From assembly GCA_934654755.1 (NCBI GenBank), contig CAKUGQ010000008.1:1-64000 (forward strand): a DNA stretch of 64,000 nucleotides. Reading direction: 5' to 3'. The stretch comes from an uncultured Oscillospiraceae bacterium. GTDB taxonomy: Bacteria > Bacillota > Clostridia > Oscillospirales > Oscillospiraceae. Below are positions 16,755 to 25,737 of the stretch, in pieces; positions within the stretch are counted from its first letter, which is position 1, and every line of letters begins with the position of its first letter. The translations under genes and the position numbers were made by a program. The notes below the pieces were generated by a model. That model was not told the DNA's origin. It ran no database searches and worked only from the letters and a program-made list of their open reading frames with translations.

Positions 16755-16816
16755 TCTTTCATATACTCCCTTTGTTCGGGATCTGCATAGTTTCCGCGCC
16801 ATGCGCGGGACGATTT

Positions 16817-16892
16817 GCGGGTGTAGCTCATCCGGTAGAGCGCCACCTTGCCAAGGTGGAGGTAGCGAGTTCGAGCCTCGTCACCCGCTCCA
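16817..16892 (+). tRNA. tRNA-Gly (anticodon GCC)
   Basis: 76 nt with encoded CCA. Acceptor GCGGGTG/CACCCGC, anticodon GCC at 16850-16852, T-loop AGTTCGAGCCT. Confidence 0.96.
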
Positions 16893-16925
16893 TTTTTAAA
16901 GCATCTTCTCGCGGTGAGAGGTTAT

Positions 16926-16946
16926 AAGGAACGCCCCGCGTTCCTT
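16926..16946 (+). other. Hairpin between tRNA-Gly and tRNA-Cys
   Basis: AAGGAACG/CGTTCCTT with a 5-nt loop. Only a few Ts follow, so it is a spacer structure or a weak terminator. Confidence 0.55.
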
Positions 16947-16971
16947 AATTCATGTCAGACCAAGTTTATAC

Positions 16972-17046
16972 GGTACCGTGGCCAAGTGGTAAGGCAAGGG
17001 TCTGCAAAACCCTGATTCCCCAGTTCAAATCTGGGCGGTACCTCCA
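16972..17046 (+). tRNA. tRNA-Cys (anticodon GCA)
   Basis: 75 nt with encoded CCA. Acceptor GGTACCG/CGGTACC, anticodon GCA at 17004-17006, T-loop AGTTCAAATCT. Confidence 0.96.
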
Positions 17047-17051
17047 GGAAT

Positions 17052-17084
17052 CGGCAAGTATCAAGGGTACTTGTCGATTTTCTT
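17052..17084 (+). terminator. Terminator of the tRNA cluster
   Basis: CGGCAAGTA/TACTTGTCG (17052-17060 with 17068-17076), then ATTTTCTTCG. Confidence 0.8.
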
Positions 17085-17127
17085 CGTTTCAAGGAGCTGT
17101 GTTTTTTACGGAAAACCGTTTTTCCTG

Positions 17128-17156
17128 TTGAATTTTTTCGCGAAGTGCGGTATGAT
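17128..17156 (+). promoter_or_regulatory. Promoter of comM
   Basis: TTGAAT (17128-17133) and TATGAT (17151-17156), spacer 17 bp, 33 bp upstream of the comM ATG. Confidence 0.78.
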
Positions 17157-17188
17157 AAGCGGAGAAAGACAAAGAAAGCAGGTGCGCC

Positions 17189-18706
17189 ATGATAAGCCGT
17201 GTGGACTCTCTGGGCCTGAGCGGGATTGCGGGCTATCCGGTGAGTGTGGAGTGTTTTATTTCGTCGGGACTTCCCGCCTTTGACATTGTCGGGCTGCCGG
17301 ATGCCGCCGTGAAGGAGGCGCGAGAGCGTGTTCGTGCCGCAATTAAAAACAGCGGCTACCGATTTCCCGTCAGCCGCATTACACTGAATCTGGCGCCGGC
17401 CAATACCAAGAAATCCGGCACGTTGTACGATCTGCCGATTTTGCTTGGCATTCTGGCAGCAACGGAGCTGTGCCGTGTTCCGAAGGAACCATCGGCCTTT
17501 CTTGGCGAATTGAGTCTGGAGGGGAAGCTGCGGCCGGTCAACGGTGTGTTGCCGATGGCCATTGCGGCAAAGAAGGCCGGCTTTACTGCGATGTATGTTC
17601 CCGCAGAGAATGCCCGAGAGGCGACGCTTGCGGGGGACGGGTTACATATTTACCCGGTTCGGGATGTGCAGAGTCTTGTGCTTCATCTGCGCGGTGAGGT
17701 ACCCATTGCACCCGAACCCGAGTGGACACCTGAGGAGAACGAAGAGGAGCTGCTTGACTTCTCCGATGTCAAGGGACAGGAGAATGTCAAGCGTGCGCTG
17801 GAGATTGCCGCGGCCGGTTCGCATAATGTCCTGCTCGTCGGCCCTCCCGGTTCCGGCAAAAGTATGCTGACCAAGCGCCTGCCCTCCATTCTGCCCGATA
17901 TGACGCGAGAAGAAGCGCTGGAGGTGACGCAGATTCACTCCGTGATGGGTCTGCTTACGCCTGCCCAGCCGCTCATCCGCCGCCGCCCGTTCCGTTCCCC
18001 GCACCATACCATTTCTTCGGCCGGCCTGACGGGTGGCGGCTCCACACCGCGTCCGGGCGAGATTTCTCTGGCACATAAGGGCGTTTTGTTCCTTGATGAG
18101 CTGCCGGAATTCCGCAAGGAGACGCTGGAGGTCATGCGCCAGCCGCTTGAGGACGGGGTCGTGACGATTTCCCGTGCCAGCGGCACGGCGATATTCCCCA
18201 GTCAATTCCAGCTTGTCTGTGCCATGAATCCCTGCCGCTGCGGCTGGTATGGTGACCCATCCGGTCGTTGCGTCTGTTCTGCCGCTTCTGTCAGCAGTTA
18301 TCTTTCCCGCATTTCCGGGCCGCTGCTTGACCGCATTGACATCATCGTCGAGGTCCCTGCACTAAATTTTGAGGAGCTGCGCTCCCATACCGTGCCCGAA
18401 TCGTCTGCGGATATTAAGCGCCGTGTGGAAGCGGCCCGTGCGATTCAGCGTGAGCGCTTCAGCGATTCCGCCCGCTGCCGCTGCAACGCCAATATGCAGT
18501 CTGCCGAATTGCGCCGCTTTGCCAAGCTTGACGATGCCTGCGCCGTTCTTATGAAGCAGGCCTTTGATTCTCTCGGGCTGACCGCCCGCAGCTATGACCG
18601 CATCCGAAAAGTAGCTCGTACCGTTGCCGATTTGGACGGAAGCCCCGAAATCCTGCCCCAGCATTTGGCCGAGGCGATACAATACCGTACCTATCGCTTT
18701 GCCTGA
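17189..18706 (+). CDS. comM: YifB/ComM-family AAA+ ATPase
   Basis: A 505-residue protein. It has the ChlI-like N-terminal domain (VDSLGLSGIAGYPVSVEC, GLPDAAVKEARERVRAA), an AAA+ Mg-chelatase core with Walker A GPPGSGKS at 218-225, FLDELPEF as Walker B, and a C-terminal MgChI domain (LTARSYDRIRKVARTVADL). ComM is a branch-migration helicase that helps integrate incoming DNA during transformation; in many Clostridia its role is untested. Normal length. The start at 17189 lacks a strong SD (AAAGCAGGTG upstream) but is where family homology begins. Confidence 0.93.
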   Translation: MISRVDSLGLSGIAGYPVSVECFISSGLPAFDIVGLPDAAVKEARERVRAAIKNSGYRFPVSRITLNLAPANTKKSGTLYDLPILLGILAATELCRVPKEPSAFLGELSLEGKLRPVNGVLPMAIAAKKAGFTAMYVPAENAREATLAGDGLHIYPVRDVQSLVLHLRGEVPIAPEPEWTPEENEEELLDFSDVKGQENVKRALEIAAAGSHNVLLVGPPGSGKSMLTKRLPSILPDMTREEALEVTQIHSVMGLLTPAQPLIRRRPFRSPHHTISSAGLTGGGSTPRPGEISLAHKGVLFLDELPEFRKETLEVMRQPLEDGVVTISRASGTAIFPSQFQLVCAMNPCRCGWYGDPSGRCVCSAASVSSYLSRISGPLLDRIDIIVEVPALNFEELRSHTVPESSADIKRRVEAARAIQRERFSDSARCRCNANMQSAELRRFAKLDDACAVLMKQAFDSLGLTARSYDRIRKVARTVADLDGSPEILPQHLAEAIQYRTYRFA

Positions 18707-18730
18707 CTTCTTACCGGATCGCTTTCTTAA

Positions 18731-18776
18731 CTTTATATGCATTGTTCCGTAGACCGTTTCGGCAATGCATTAAATA
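18731..18776 (+). terminator. Hairpin between comM and thiI
   Basis: ATGCATTG/CAATGCAT (18737-18744 with 18763-18770) followed by an AT-rich tail. A weak terminator or attenuator before thiI. Confidence 0.45.
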
Positions 18777-18794
18777 TATTCTGGAGATATTATC

Positions 18795-19973
18795 ATGAAT
18801 GAAATGTTTTTGCTCAAACTCGGTGAGATCGTTCTGAAGGGCGGTAACCGTTTCCAATTTGAAAACCGGCTCAAAACAAACGTTTCCCGCCGGATGCGTC
18901 CCTTCGGCGATTTTCGCGTGTCCATTGTTCAGTCTACGGTCTTTGTCGAGCCGGAAAGCGAGGACTGCGATGTTGACGGTGCATGGGAGGCCTGCCGCTA
19001 TATTTTCGGAGTAGTCAGCTTGTGCCGCTGCCGGCCCTGTGAAAAATCGCTTGACGCAATCTTTGAAGCCGTAATGAATTATCTCGGAGACGATCTGCGC
19101 TGCGCGCGTTCCTTCAAAGTCGAATCACGCCGATCGGACAAACGCTTCCCGCTGACCTCCATTGGTATTTCGCAGGAGATCGGCGGCCGGATTGCCGAGG
19201 CGCTGCCGCAGCTTGAGGTCGATGTGCATCATCCGGCGTATACCGTCTATGTGGAGGTACGCGACCGTGCCGCCTATGTTCACGGCCCTGCCGAGCCGGG
19301 GGCGGGCGGCTTGCCCACCGGTGTGGGCGGACGAGCAATGCTGTTGCTTTCCGGCGGTATTGATTCTCCCGTCGCAGGTCACATGATTGCAAAGCGTGGT
19401 GTTGAGCTGGAGTGCATTCATTTCTTCTCCTATCCCTATACCAGCGAACTGGCCAAGGATAAGGTGCTCGAGCTGGCGCGGCTCATGTCGCGCTACTGCG
19501 GCCGCATGAGCGTCAATATTGTGCCTTTCACGGAGATTCAGGAGGCGATCCGCGACAATTGCCCCGAGGAGTTTTTCACGCTTATCATGCGCCGTTTTAT
19601 GATGAAGATTGCCGAACGGATTGCGCGGCAGCACGGCTGCCAGGCGCTTGTTACGGGTGAGAACCTCGGCCAGGTCGCATCTCAGACGATGGAGGCAATG
19701 GCGGTGACGGGAGCCTGTGTGGAGCTGCCGAGTTTCCAACCGCTGATCGGTATGGATAAGGAGGAGATCGTCACACGCGCTCGCAGGATCGGCACAATGG
19801 AGACTTCCATTCTGCCCTATGAGGACTGCTGCACCGTCTTTACGCCCCGCCACCCCAAGACGAAGCCGACCATCGGCCAGGTTGACCATGCCTGTGCGCC
19901 GCTGGATTTTGATGCGCTGATCGAACGAGCGCTGGCAGGGACGGAGTTGGTCAAGGTGCGTTACCATGGATAA
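18795..19973 (+). CDS. thiI: ThiI, tRNA 4-thiouridine synthetase / thiamin sulfur carrier enzyme
   Basis: A 392-residue protein. It has an N-terminal ferredoxin-like region (LKLGEIVLKGGNRFQFENRL), a THUMP domain, then the PP-loop ATP site LLSGGIDSPVAG starting near residue 184. ThiI adenylates U8 of tRNA before sulfur insertion. It ends without the C-terminal rhodanese domain of the enterobacterial enzyme, as is usual in Gram-positives, which use a dedicated cysteine desulfurase. The terminal 8 bp overlap the cinA-type gene. Confidence 0.95.
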   Translation: MNEMFLLKLGEIVLKGGNRFQFENRLKTNVSRRMRPFGDFRVSIVQSTVFVEPESEDCDVDGAWEACRYIFGVVSLCRCRPCEKSLDAIFEAVMNYLGDDLRCARSFKVESRRSDKRFPLTSIGISQEIGGRIAEALPQLEVDVHHPAYTVYVEVRDRAAYVHGPAEPGAGGLPTGVGGRAMLLLSGGIDSPVAGHMIAKRGVELECIHFFSYPYTSELAKDKVLELARLMSRYCGRMSVNIVPFTEIQEAIRDNCPEEFFTLIMRRFMMKIAERIARQHGCQALVTGENLGQVASQTMEAMAVTGACVELPSFQPLIGMDKEEIVTRARRIGTMETSILPYEDCCTVFTPRHPKTKPTIGQVDHACAPLDFDALIERALAGTELVKVRYHG

Positions 19974-20436
19974 GGCCACGAGGGTGATTGAGACAATGAC
20001 CATGCAGAGACTGACGCTCGCCACGGCGGAAAGCTGCACCGGCGGACTGCTTGGGGCGAGGATCACGGATGTTCCCGACGCGTCGCGTGTCTATCTGGGC
20101 GGTATTGTCTCCTATGCCTATGCGATCAAGCACGCGCTTCTGGGGGTCAATGCCACGCTGCTGGAATCCAAAGGCGCAGTCTGCGCCGAGGTTGCCGGAC
20201 AAATGGCACAGGGCGCTCTCCGCGCTGTCGGAGCGGACTATGCACTTGCTGTGACGGGGAATGCCGGACCGGGAACAGACGAGAAAAACACACGTCTCGG
20301 CGAATGCTTTGTCGCCTGTGCAGACGCGAAGCGGTGTTGTGTGCGCAGACTGGAGCTTTCGGGTTCCCGTGCGGAAAACCGCGAAGCCTGCTGCAGCGCT
20401 GCACTGGAGCTGCTGGCAGAAATGCTGAATTTATAG
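19966..20436 (+). CDS. CinA C-terminal domain protein, NMN deamidase family (PncC)
   Basis: A 156-residue stand-alone CinA-C domain. LATAESCTGGLLGARITDVPDAS (about residues 18-40), then VSYAYAIKHALLGV and AVTGNAGPGT are family blocks. Such proteins convert nicotinamide mononucleotide to nicotinic acid mononucleotide and ammonia in NAD recycling. The N-terminal MoCF-like domain of full CinA is missing. ATG 19966 overlaps the thiI stop by 8 bp. Confidence 0.9.
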   Translation: MDKATRVIETMTMQRLTLATAESCTGGLLGARITDVPDASRVYLGGIVSYAYAIKHALLGVNATLLESKGAVCAEVAGQMAQGALRAVGADYALAVTGNAGPGTDEKNTRLGECFVACADAKRCCVRRLELSGSRAENREACCSAALELLAEMLNL

Positions 20437-20498
20437 TTTCTCCGACTTGAGGTGATTTCGGGTCGGTCCTGCAGACATAAACGAAAGGGTGGGATTCC

Positions 20499-20855
20499 AT
20501 GCAAATTTCCGACGAAACCCGGCAGGCAATCCTTGGTGCGTTGAATACGCTTTCGCAACGGGTTGATATGGGACTTACCGCGCCGCAGATTCTTGCTGTA
20601 CTAACCGAGGAGGGAGTACAGTTCTTTGAAAATGATCCCAATGATGAGTCGGGGCTTTTTTCCGCCCTGAGCCGTACCGGCGTGCATAAAGCCGTGGCGA
20701 CTGTGTGCATGTGGGCAGACCGTACCATAGACATTCCTTCGATGGCACTTCGACGGTTTCTCCTGTCCCTTTGCCCTGAAAACGATCAGGCGCTGCTTAT
20801 TTTACAGGGGGAAACGCAGCTGATCGCCAGACCGCTTGCCGCCTGTATTTCATGA
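20499..20855 (+). CDS. Hypothetical protein (118 aa)
   Basis: A soluble-looking 118-residue protein with no signal, membrane span or motif I recognise. It is mostly helical by eye and contains FENDPNDESG near residue 43. GGGTGGG lies 6 nt upstream of the ATG, codon use matches its neighbours, and a strong terminator follows, so it is probably a real gene transcribed with thiI and cinA. No function can be given. Confidence 0.65.
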   Translation: MQISDETRQAILGALNTLSQRVDMGLTAPQILAVLTEEGVQFFENDPNDESGLFSALSRTGVHKAVATVCMWADRTIDIPSMALRRFLLSLCPENDQALLILQGETQLIARPLAACIS

Positions 20856-20856
20856 C

Positions 20857-20905
20857 GAAAAACGCCGGCGCCTCCGATATCGGAGGCGCCGGCGCTGATT
20901 TTACT
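20857..20905. terminator. Bidirectional terminator, 32-bp perfect palindrome
   Basis: CGCCGGCGCCTCCGAT and its exact complement span 20863-20894. A-rich sequence precedes it and T-rich sequence follows, so it can stop both the plus-strand unknown gene and the minus-strand hut operon. Confidence 0.88.
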
Positions 20906-21534
20906 CATTGTGTGAGGCGGAGCACTTCTTCGTAAATGCGGTCGGCGAGCGGCAGTGACTTTTCCAGCAGCGCCTCGCCGCGCGCGCGGTATTGTGCAGC
21001 AAACGTTTGGTCCTTCAGACCGCTGATGTTGATCCGGACATTGAGCCATGCGCCGCAGATACCGGCGCGCAGTGACAGAGCTGCAACGCCCAGATCACTT
21101 GCGGCCGTTTCGTTGAAGTGCGGCAGTATGCGCGCCGTCAGCTCCAGCGCTTCGGCGGCAAGCTCCATGGCCTCCATCGGCGTCCCGGTGCAGCCCTTGA
21201 GCGCTTCCTGAATGGCGGCGGAGCGGGCGGCCTTCTGCGTGTCGTCTGCTTTCGGCAGAGCGAAGGCGGCGGTTACGGCATGAAAGGCCTCCGTGTCGCG
21301 TTCCATAACGTCTACAAGTTGTACTTTGAGCCTCTGTGCGTGGGCTTCGAGCGTTTCCAGTTCGGCGCGGTGTTCGGCGAATTTTGCCTTTCCGACGGTC
21401 AGGTTGCAGACCATTGCGGCCAGTGCAGCGCCCAGACCCGCCTCAAGCGCAGCGGCGGAGCCGCCGCCGGGGGCGGGGGCATCCGAGGCCAGAAGGTCGG
21501 CAAATTCGGTTACACGCAGTTCGGAAAGCTTCAT
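20905..21534 (-). CDS. fchA: Formimidoyl-THF cyclodeaminase / methenyl-THF cyclohydrolase family (FchA)
   Basis: A 209-residue helical protein of the cyclodeaminase family. The opening block ends DAPAPGGGSAAALEAGLGAAL (about residues 17-37), the typical glycine-rich folate-binding entry. Last gene of the hut operon: it should take formimino-THF from FtcD and release ammonia to give 5,10-methenyl-THF. In other organisms FtcD and cyclodeaminase are fused; here they are separate genes. I chose ATG 21534 (GAGGTG 8 nt upstream) over a GTG three codons earlier. Confidence 0.88.
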   Translation of the reverse strand: MKLSELRVTEFADLLASDAPAPGGGSAAALEAGLGAALAAMVCNLTVGKAKFAEHRAELETLEAHAQRLKVQLVDVMERDTEAFHAVTAAFALPKADDTQKAARSAAIQEALKGCTGTPMEAMELAAEALELTARILPHFNETAASDLGVAALSLRAGICGAWLNVRINISGLKDQTFAAQYRARGEALLEKSLPLADRIYEEVLRLTQ

Positions 21535-21544
21535 ATGCTGCACC

Positions 21545-22450
21545 TCATTCCATACCGATCAGGTGGTATTCCATCACCTGGCGGCGCGCGTCGAAGTTTT
21601 CAAGCTTCAGATAGTATTCCGCACAGTCGAACAGCGCCTTGCCGGGAGTGAGCCCCACCAGTTCGCTGCCGATGATGCGTGCGCCGTAGCGATCGGCCAG
21701 TGCGCGGACCATTTCAAAAACATAGTAGATGGGCGTACCCTCGTAGTTGACGAGGTTCATAGACACCTGTGCAATATTGCGTTCTTCAAGCTTTACGCCA
21801 ATGGCTTTGCAGTATTTAAAGCCGCCGGACGAGGCGCGGATCGCATGAGCGATCTTGTTGGCAACTTCGATGTCAGGCGTGTCAAGATTGATATTATAGG
21901 CAATAAGCGGCATTCTGGCGCCGATGCAGCAGATGCCTGCGGTCGGGTGAATACGACGCTCGCCGAAATCCGGCGCCCACTCGGGCTGGAGGAGCTTTTC
22001 CGGCATCCCTTCAAACTGCCCCTGACGGCATTTGGCAAGGTTCCGCCGCTCGGGACGGGTGGCGGAATCCTCGTACAGGAAGCTGGGAACGCCAAGTTCC
22101 TCCCAGACACGCTTTGCAACACGCTTGGAAAGCTCCACACATTCTTCCAGGGTGACATCCATTGTCGGAACGAAGGGCATGACGTCCGTCGCGCCCATAC
22201 GCGGATGCTGGCCGTGATGCTTCGTCATGTCGATCAGCTCCGTGGCTTTTTTACATAGCCGGAACGCAACTTCCTCAATACCCTCGGGAGAACCGACCAT
22301 TGTAAAGACACACCGGTTATGATTCTCGTCGGACTGCACATCGAGCAGGGTGCAGCCGGGGACGCTCTTGGCCGTGTCGGTCAGCGCGTCGATGACGGCT
22401 GCGTTGCGGCCTTCGCTGAAATTGGGGATAAATTCAATGAGTTTTGCCAT
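21545..22450 (-). CDS. ftcD: Glutamate formimidoyltransferase
   Basis: A 301-residue enzyme opening KLIEFIPNFSEGRNAAVIDAL. Further blocks are TKHHGQHPRMGATDVMPFVP (about residues 77-96), with the conserved His residues, and IRASSGGFKYCKAIGV. It transfers the formimino group from N-formiminoglutamate to tetrahydrofolate, yielding glutamate. Full length for the stand-alone transferase. AGGAGG precedes the ATG, 11 bp after hutI; fchA starts 10 bp after its stop. Confidence 0.95.
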   Translation of the reverse strand: MAKLIEFIPNFSEGRNAAVIDALTDTAKSVPGCTLLDVQSDENHNRCVFTMVGSPEGIEEVAFRLCKKATELIDMTKHHGQHPRMGATDVMPFVPTMDVTLEECVELSKRVAKRVWEELGVPSFLYEDSATRPERRNLAKCRQGQFEGMPEKLLQPEWAPDFGERRIHPTAGICCIGARMPLIAYNINLDTPDIEVANKIAHAIRASSGGFKYCKAIGVKLEERNIAQVSMNLVNYEGTPIYYVFEMVRALADRYGARIIGSELVGLTPGKALFDCAEYYLKLENFDARRQVMEYHLIGME

Positions 22451-22461
22451 GTGAGTTCCTC

Positions 22462-23700
22462 CTATCGGTTTGTGCTTACGATGTTTCCGCCTTTTATGAC
22501 GGTACGGGCGAGATTACTGCCCATGCGGTAGCAGAGGTATTCCAGGTCCGGAGCGTTCCAGACTACAATATCGGCCGCCTTTCCCGGTTCAAGTGTGCCG
22601 GTGCGCTCGGCGAGGCCGAGCGCGGCAGCGGCATTGAGCGTCACAGCCGTCAGAACCTCCTCAGGCGTGAGTCGGTACTTCAGACAGCCGAGATTGATGA
22701 CAAGCTGCAGGTTTAGGCAGGGGCAGGAACCGGGGTTGAAATCGGTTGCCATTGCTACGGGTACGCCCGCATCGATCATGTTTCGTGCAGGTGCGAAGCC
22801 TGCGCCGAGGTAGAAGCTTGTTGCAGGCAGCAGACAGGCAACCGTGCCGCCGTGTGCCATGGAGGCGATGCCCTCCGGTGGGCAGACGATCAGATGCTCC
22901 GCCGAGACTGCACCCAACTCGCCTGCAAGGACGGAGCCGCCGATGGCGTCGATCTCGTCGGCATGAATTTTCGGCGCGAGGCCGTACCTGCGGCCGGTCT
23001 CAAGAATCTCACGGGCTTCCTTTACGGTAAAGACGCCGGTTTCGCAGAAAACGTCGCAGAATTTGGCCAGCTTCGCCTCCGCGACTGCGGGAATCATCTC
23101 CCGGCACAAAAGGTCAAGATAGCCCCTGCGGTTTGTTCTGTATTCTTCCGGAACGGCATGCGCACCCATGAAGGTTGGCACAAGATCGACCGGGTGACGT
23201 CCGTTCAGCTCGGCAATGGCGCGGAGCTGTTTACATTCATCGTCGAGCGTCAGACCGTAGCCGCTTTTGGCTTCACAGGTCGTTGTGCCGAAGCACAGCA
23301 TTTCATCGAGTGCGAGCTGCGCCTTGTCGGCAAGCTCCGCTTCCGTGGCGGTACGAGTACTGCGCACGGTGGAGAGAATACCGCCGCCCTGTGCAAGGAT
23401 ATCCAGATAGCTTGCGCCGTGGAGCTTAAGACCGAGCTCGTGTTGCCGCCAGCCGCCGAAAACCAGATGGGTATGTGCGTCGATCAGGCCCGGCGTGACC
23501 AGAGCACCGGAGGCATCGATACGCTCGGCATCAGGGCAGTACGGCGGTTTGCCGATACCTACGGCGTCAATCACGCCGTCCTCGCAAAGAATCCATGCGT
23601 CCTTTATCCGCAGACTCTCCCCCTGTGCTGTGCCTTTGCGGGCGGTTGCGCCCGCAGAGGTTGCCAACTCGCCGATGTGTTCAATCAGCAGTCGCTTCAT
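22462..23700 (-). CDS. hutI: Imidazolonepropionase HutI
   Basis: A 412-residue amidohydrolase. Metal-binding HTHLVFGG (about residues 76-83), KSGYGLTLDDECK, HADEIDAIGG, HGGTVACLLPATSFYLG and ATDFNPGSCPC occur in the expected order. It opens the imidazolone ring to N-formimino-L-glutamate. I chose ATG 23700, which sits one base after the hutU stop and is preceded by GAGG; the longer open frame upstream lies inside hutU. Confidence 0.96.
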   Translation of the reverse strand: MKRLLIEHIGELATSAGATARKGTAQGESLRIKDAWILCEDGVIDAVGIGKPPYCPDAERIDASGALVTPGLIDAHTHLVFGGWRQHELGLKLHGASYLDILAQGGGILSTVRSTRTATEAELADKAQLALDEMLCFGTTTCEAKSGYGLTLDDECKQLRAIAELNGRHPVDLVPTFMGAHAVPEEYRTNRRGYLDLLCREMIPAVAEAKLAKFCDVFCETGVFTVKEAREILETGRRYGLAPKIHADEIDAIGGSVLAGELGAVSAEHLIVCPPEGIASMAHGGTVACLLPATSFYLGAGFAPARNMIDAGVPVAMATDFNPGSCPCLNLQLVINLGCLKYRLTPEEVLTAVTLNAAAALGLAERTGTLEPGKAADIVVWNAPDLEYLCYRMGSNLARTVIKGGNIVSTNR

Positions 23701-23701
23701 A

Positions 23702-25717
23702 TCAGACCCTTGCCTCCTCAAGCGCACGCGCAACGAGTTCGTCGTCGGCGAGGTAGGGGAGGGTGATATGATCCTGACCGGCGTAGAGCCGGTTGTATTC
23801 TGCGGCGGTGGACAGCGCATTTTCGTTTCTTGCCCATGCGCGTCGCGAAACGCCGACCATGGTATCCCACGGCATGGCCATACGCAGAATGGTGTCGACG
23901 CGTTCGGAGCCGTCAAGCACCATACCGAAGCCGCCGTTGATGGCGCGGCCGATGCCCGTACCGCCGCCGTTGTGCAGCGCGATATAGCTCATGCCGCGCG
24001 CGGCGTTGCCGGCATAGCATTGTGTGGCCATCTCAGCCATAATGTTCGAGCCGTCTTTGATGTTCGAGGTTTCGCGGAAGGGTGCGTCCGTGCCGCCGGT
24101 GTCGTGATGATCGCGGCCGAGAATGACCGGCCCAATCTCGCCGTTGCGAACCATTTCGTTGAATTTGAGCGCAATGCTCATGCGGCCGAGCGCATCCTGA
24201 TAAAGAATACGACACTGCGTACCGACGACAAGCTTATTCTTCTTTGCGTCACGCACCCAGACATAGTTGTCATAGTCCTGGTAACGGCGGTTGTGCGCGA
24301 GGATGTATTCGGCGGCTGCGGCGTCCGTTTTGTCCAAATCTTCCGATTTTCGGCTCAGGCAGCACCAACGGAAGGGACCGTAACCGAAATCGAAGAGGCA
24401 TGGGCCGAGAATGTCCTCGACATAGGAGGGGAAGACGAAACCGTCGAGGTCGTTTTCACCGTTGCGGCACACGGCTTTCACGCCGGAATCGTAGACGGCC
24501 TTCAGGAAGCTGTTGCCGTAGTCGAAGAAGTAGGTGCCGCGCTCATGGAATTTGCAGATCATTTCGTAGTGGCGGTGCAGCGTTTTATCCACCAGCGTGC
24601 GGAAGCACTCCGGGTCGCGGTCAAGCATTTCCGTGCGCTCTGCGAAGGTCAGACCCTGCGGGCAGTAGCCGCCGTCGTAGGGAACATGGCAGGAGGTCTG
24701 GTCGCTCATCAGATCCACATGGACGTTTTTCTCATAGAGGTACTCCAGAAGGTCGACGATATTGCCGCAATAGGCAACGGCGCAGGGCTTACCGGCCTGT
24801 TGATGCTCCTGTGCGATGCGCAGCGCTTCGTCAAGATTGTCGGTGCGATGGCTGACCCAGCCCTGCGTGAAGCGCGTTTCAATACGGGAATCATCCACCT
24901 CGGCGATGATGGATGCGGCGCCCGCAATTTCGGCGGCCTTGCCCTGCGCGCCGCTCATGCCGCCCAGACCGGCAGAGACAAAGAGCTTTCCGGCGAGGTT
25001 GCCGTCGGCGGGGATGCCGAGCTTAAGGCGTCCGGCGTTGAGCAGCGTGTTGAAGGTGCCGTGAACAATGCCCTGCGGACCGATATACATCCAGCCGCCC
25101 GCGGTCATCTGCCCGTAGTTTGCCACGCCGAGCGCAGCGGCGCGATTAAAGTTTTTCTGATTGTCAAACTCGCCGATCATCAGACCGTTTGAAATGATGA
25201 CGCGCGGCGCGAGTTTGTGAGAATGAAACAGGCCGAGCGGGTGACCGGACATGACGACAAGCGTCTGCTCGTCCGTCAGAGCCTCCAGATACTTCTTGAT
25301 GAGGCGGTACTGCATCCAGTTCTGACAGACCTGCCCGGTCTCACCGTAAGTGACCAGCTCATAGGGGTAGAGCGCGACGTCAAAGTCGAGATTGTTGTCG
25401 ATCATGACCTGAATGGCTCTGCCTTCAATGCAGTCGCCCCTGTATTCGTCGATGGGCTTTCCGGTGAGCTTACCGGCAGGACGGAAGCGGTAGCCGTAAA
25501 TGCGGCCGTGCTCCTCCAGCTCTTTGGCGAACTCCACCGCCATCTGTGCATGGTGATCCGGATGAATGTAGCGCAACGCGTTCTTCACGGCCAGCGCTTT
25601 GTCTGCTTCGCTGAGCTTCGATTCGCGGCGCGGTGCGCGGCGGCAGCCCTCGACGAAAGCCGGATACTCCGGCAGCGCATAGTCGAGCTTGATGGTCATG
25701 GCATCCTGAAGATTCAT
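23702..25717 (-). CDS. hutU: Urocanate hydratase HutU
   Basis: A 671-residue NAD-dependent lyase, longer than the roughly 555-residue E. coli type. YETGQVCQNWMQYR-like (here YGETGQVCQNWMQ), MSGHPLGLFHSH, GMSGAQGKAAEI, DQTSCHVPYDGGYCPQG and GRDHHDTGGTDAPFRET are recognised blocks. It hydrates urocanate to imidazolonepropionate. The longer length matches the larger urocanate hydratase form found in Clostridia and some other anaerobes. Spaced 20 bp after hutH and 1 bp before hutI. Confidence 0.95.
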   Translation of the reverse strand: MNLQDAMTIKLDYALPEYPAFVEGCRRAPRRESKLSEADKALAVKNALRYIHPDHHAQMAVEFAKELEEHGRIYGYRFRPAGKLTGKPIDEYRGDCIEGRAIQVMIDNNLDFDVALYPYELVTYGETGQVCQNWMQYRLIKKYLEALTDEQTLVVMSGHPLGLFHSHKLAPRVIISNGLMIGEFDNQKNFNRAAALGVANYGQMTAGGWMYIGPQGIVHGTFNTLLNAGRLKLGIPADGNLAGKLFVSAGLGGMSGAQGKAAEIAGAASIIAEVDDSRIETRFTQGWVSHRTDNLDEALRIAQEHQQAGKPCAVAYCGNIVDLLEYLYEKNVHVDLMSDQTSCHVPYDGGYCPQGLTFAERTEMLDRDPECFRTLVDKTLHRHYEMICKFHERGTYFFDYGNSFLKAVYDSGVKAVCRNGENDLDGFVFPSYVEDILGPCLFDFGYGPFRWCCLSRKSEDLDKTDAAAAEYILAHNRRYQDYDNYVWVRDAKKNKLVVGTQCRILYQDALGRMSIALKFNEMVRNGEIGPVILGRDHHDTGGTDAPFRETSNIKDGSNIMAEMATQCYAGNAARGMSYIALHNGGGTGIGRAINGGFGMVLDGSERVDTILRMAMPWDTMVGVSRRAWARNENALSTAAEYNRLYAGQDHITLPYLADDELVARALEEARV

Positions 25718-25737
25718 GAAAAGGCCCCCTTTGTTTT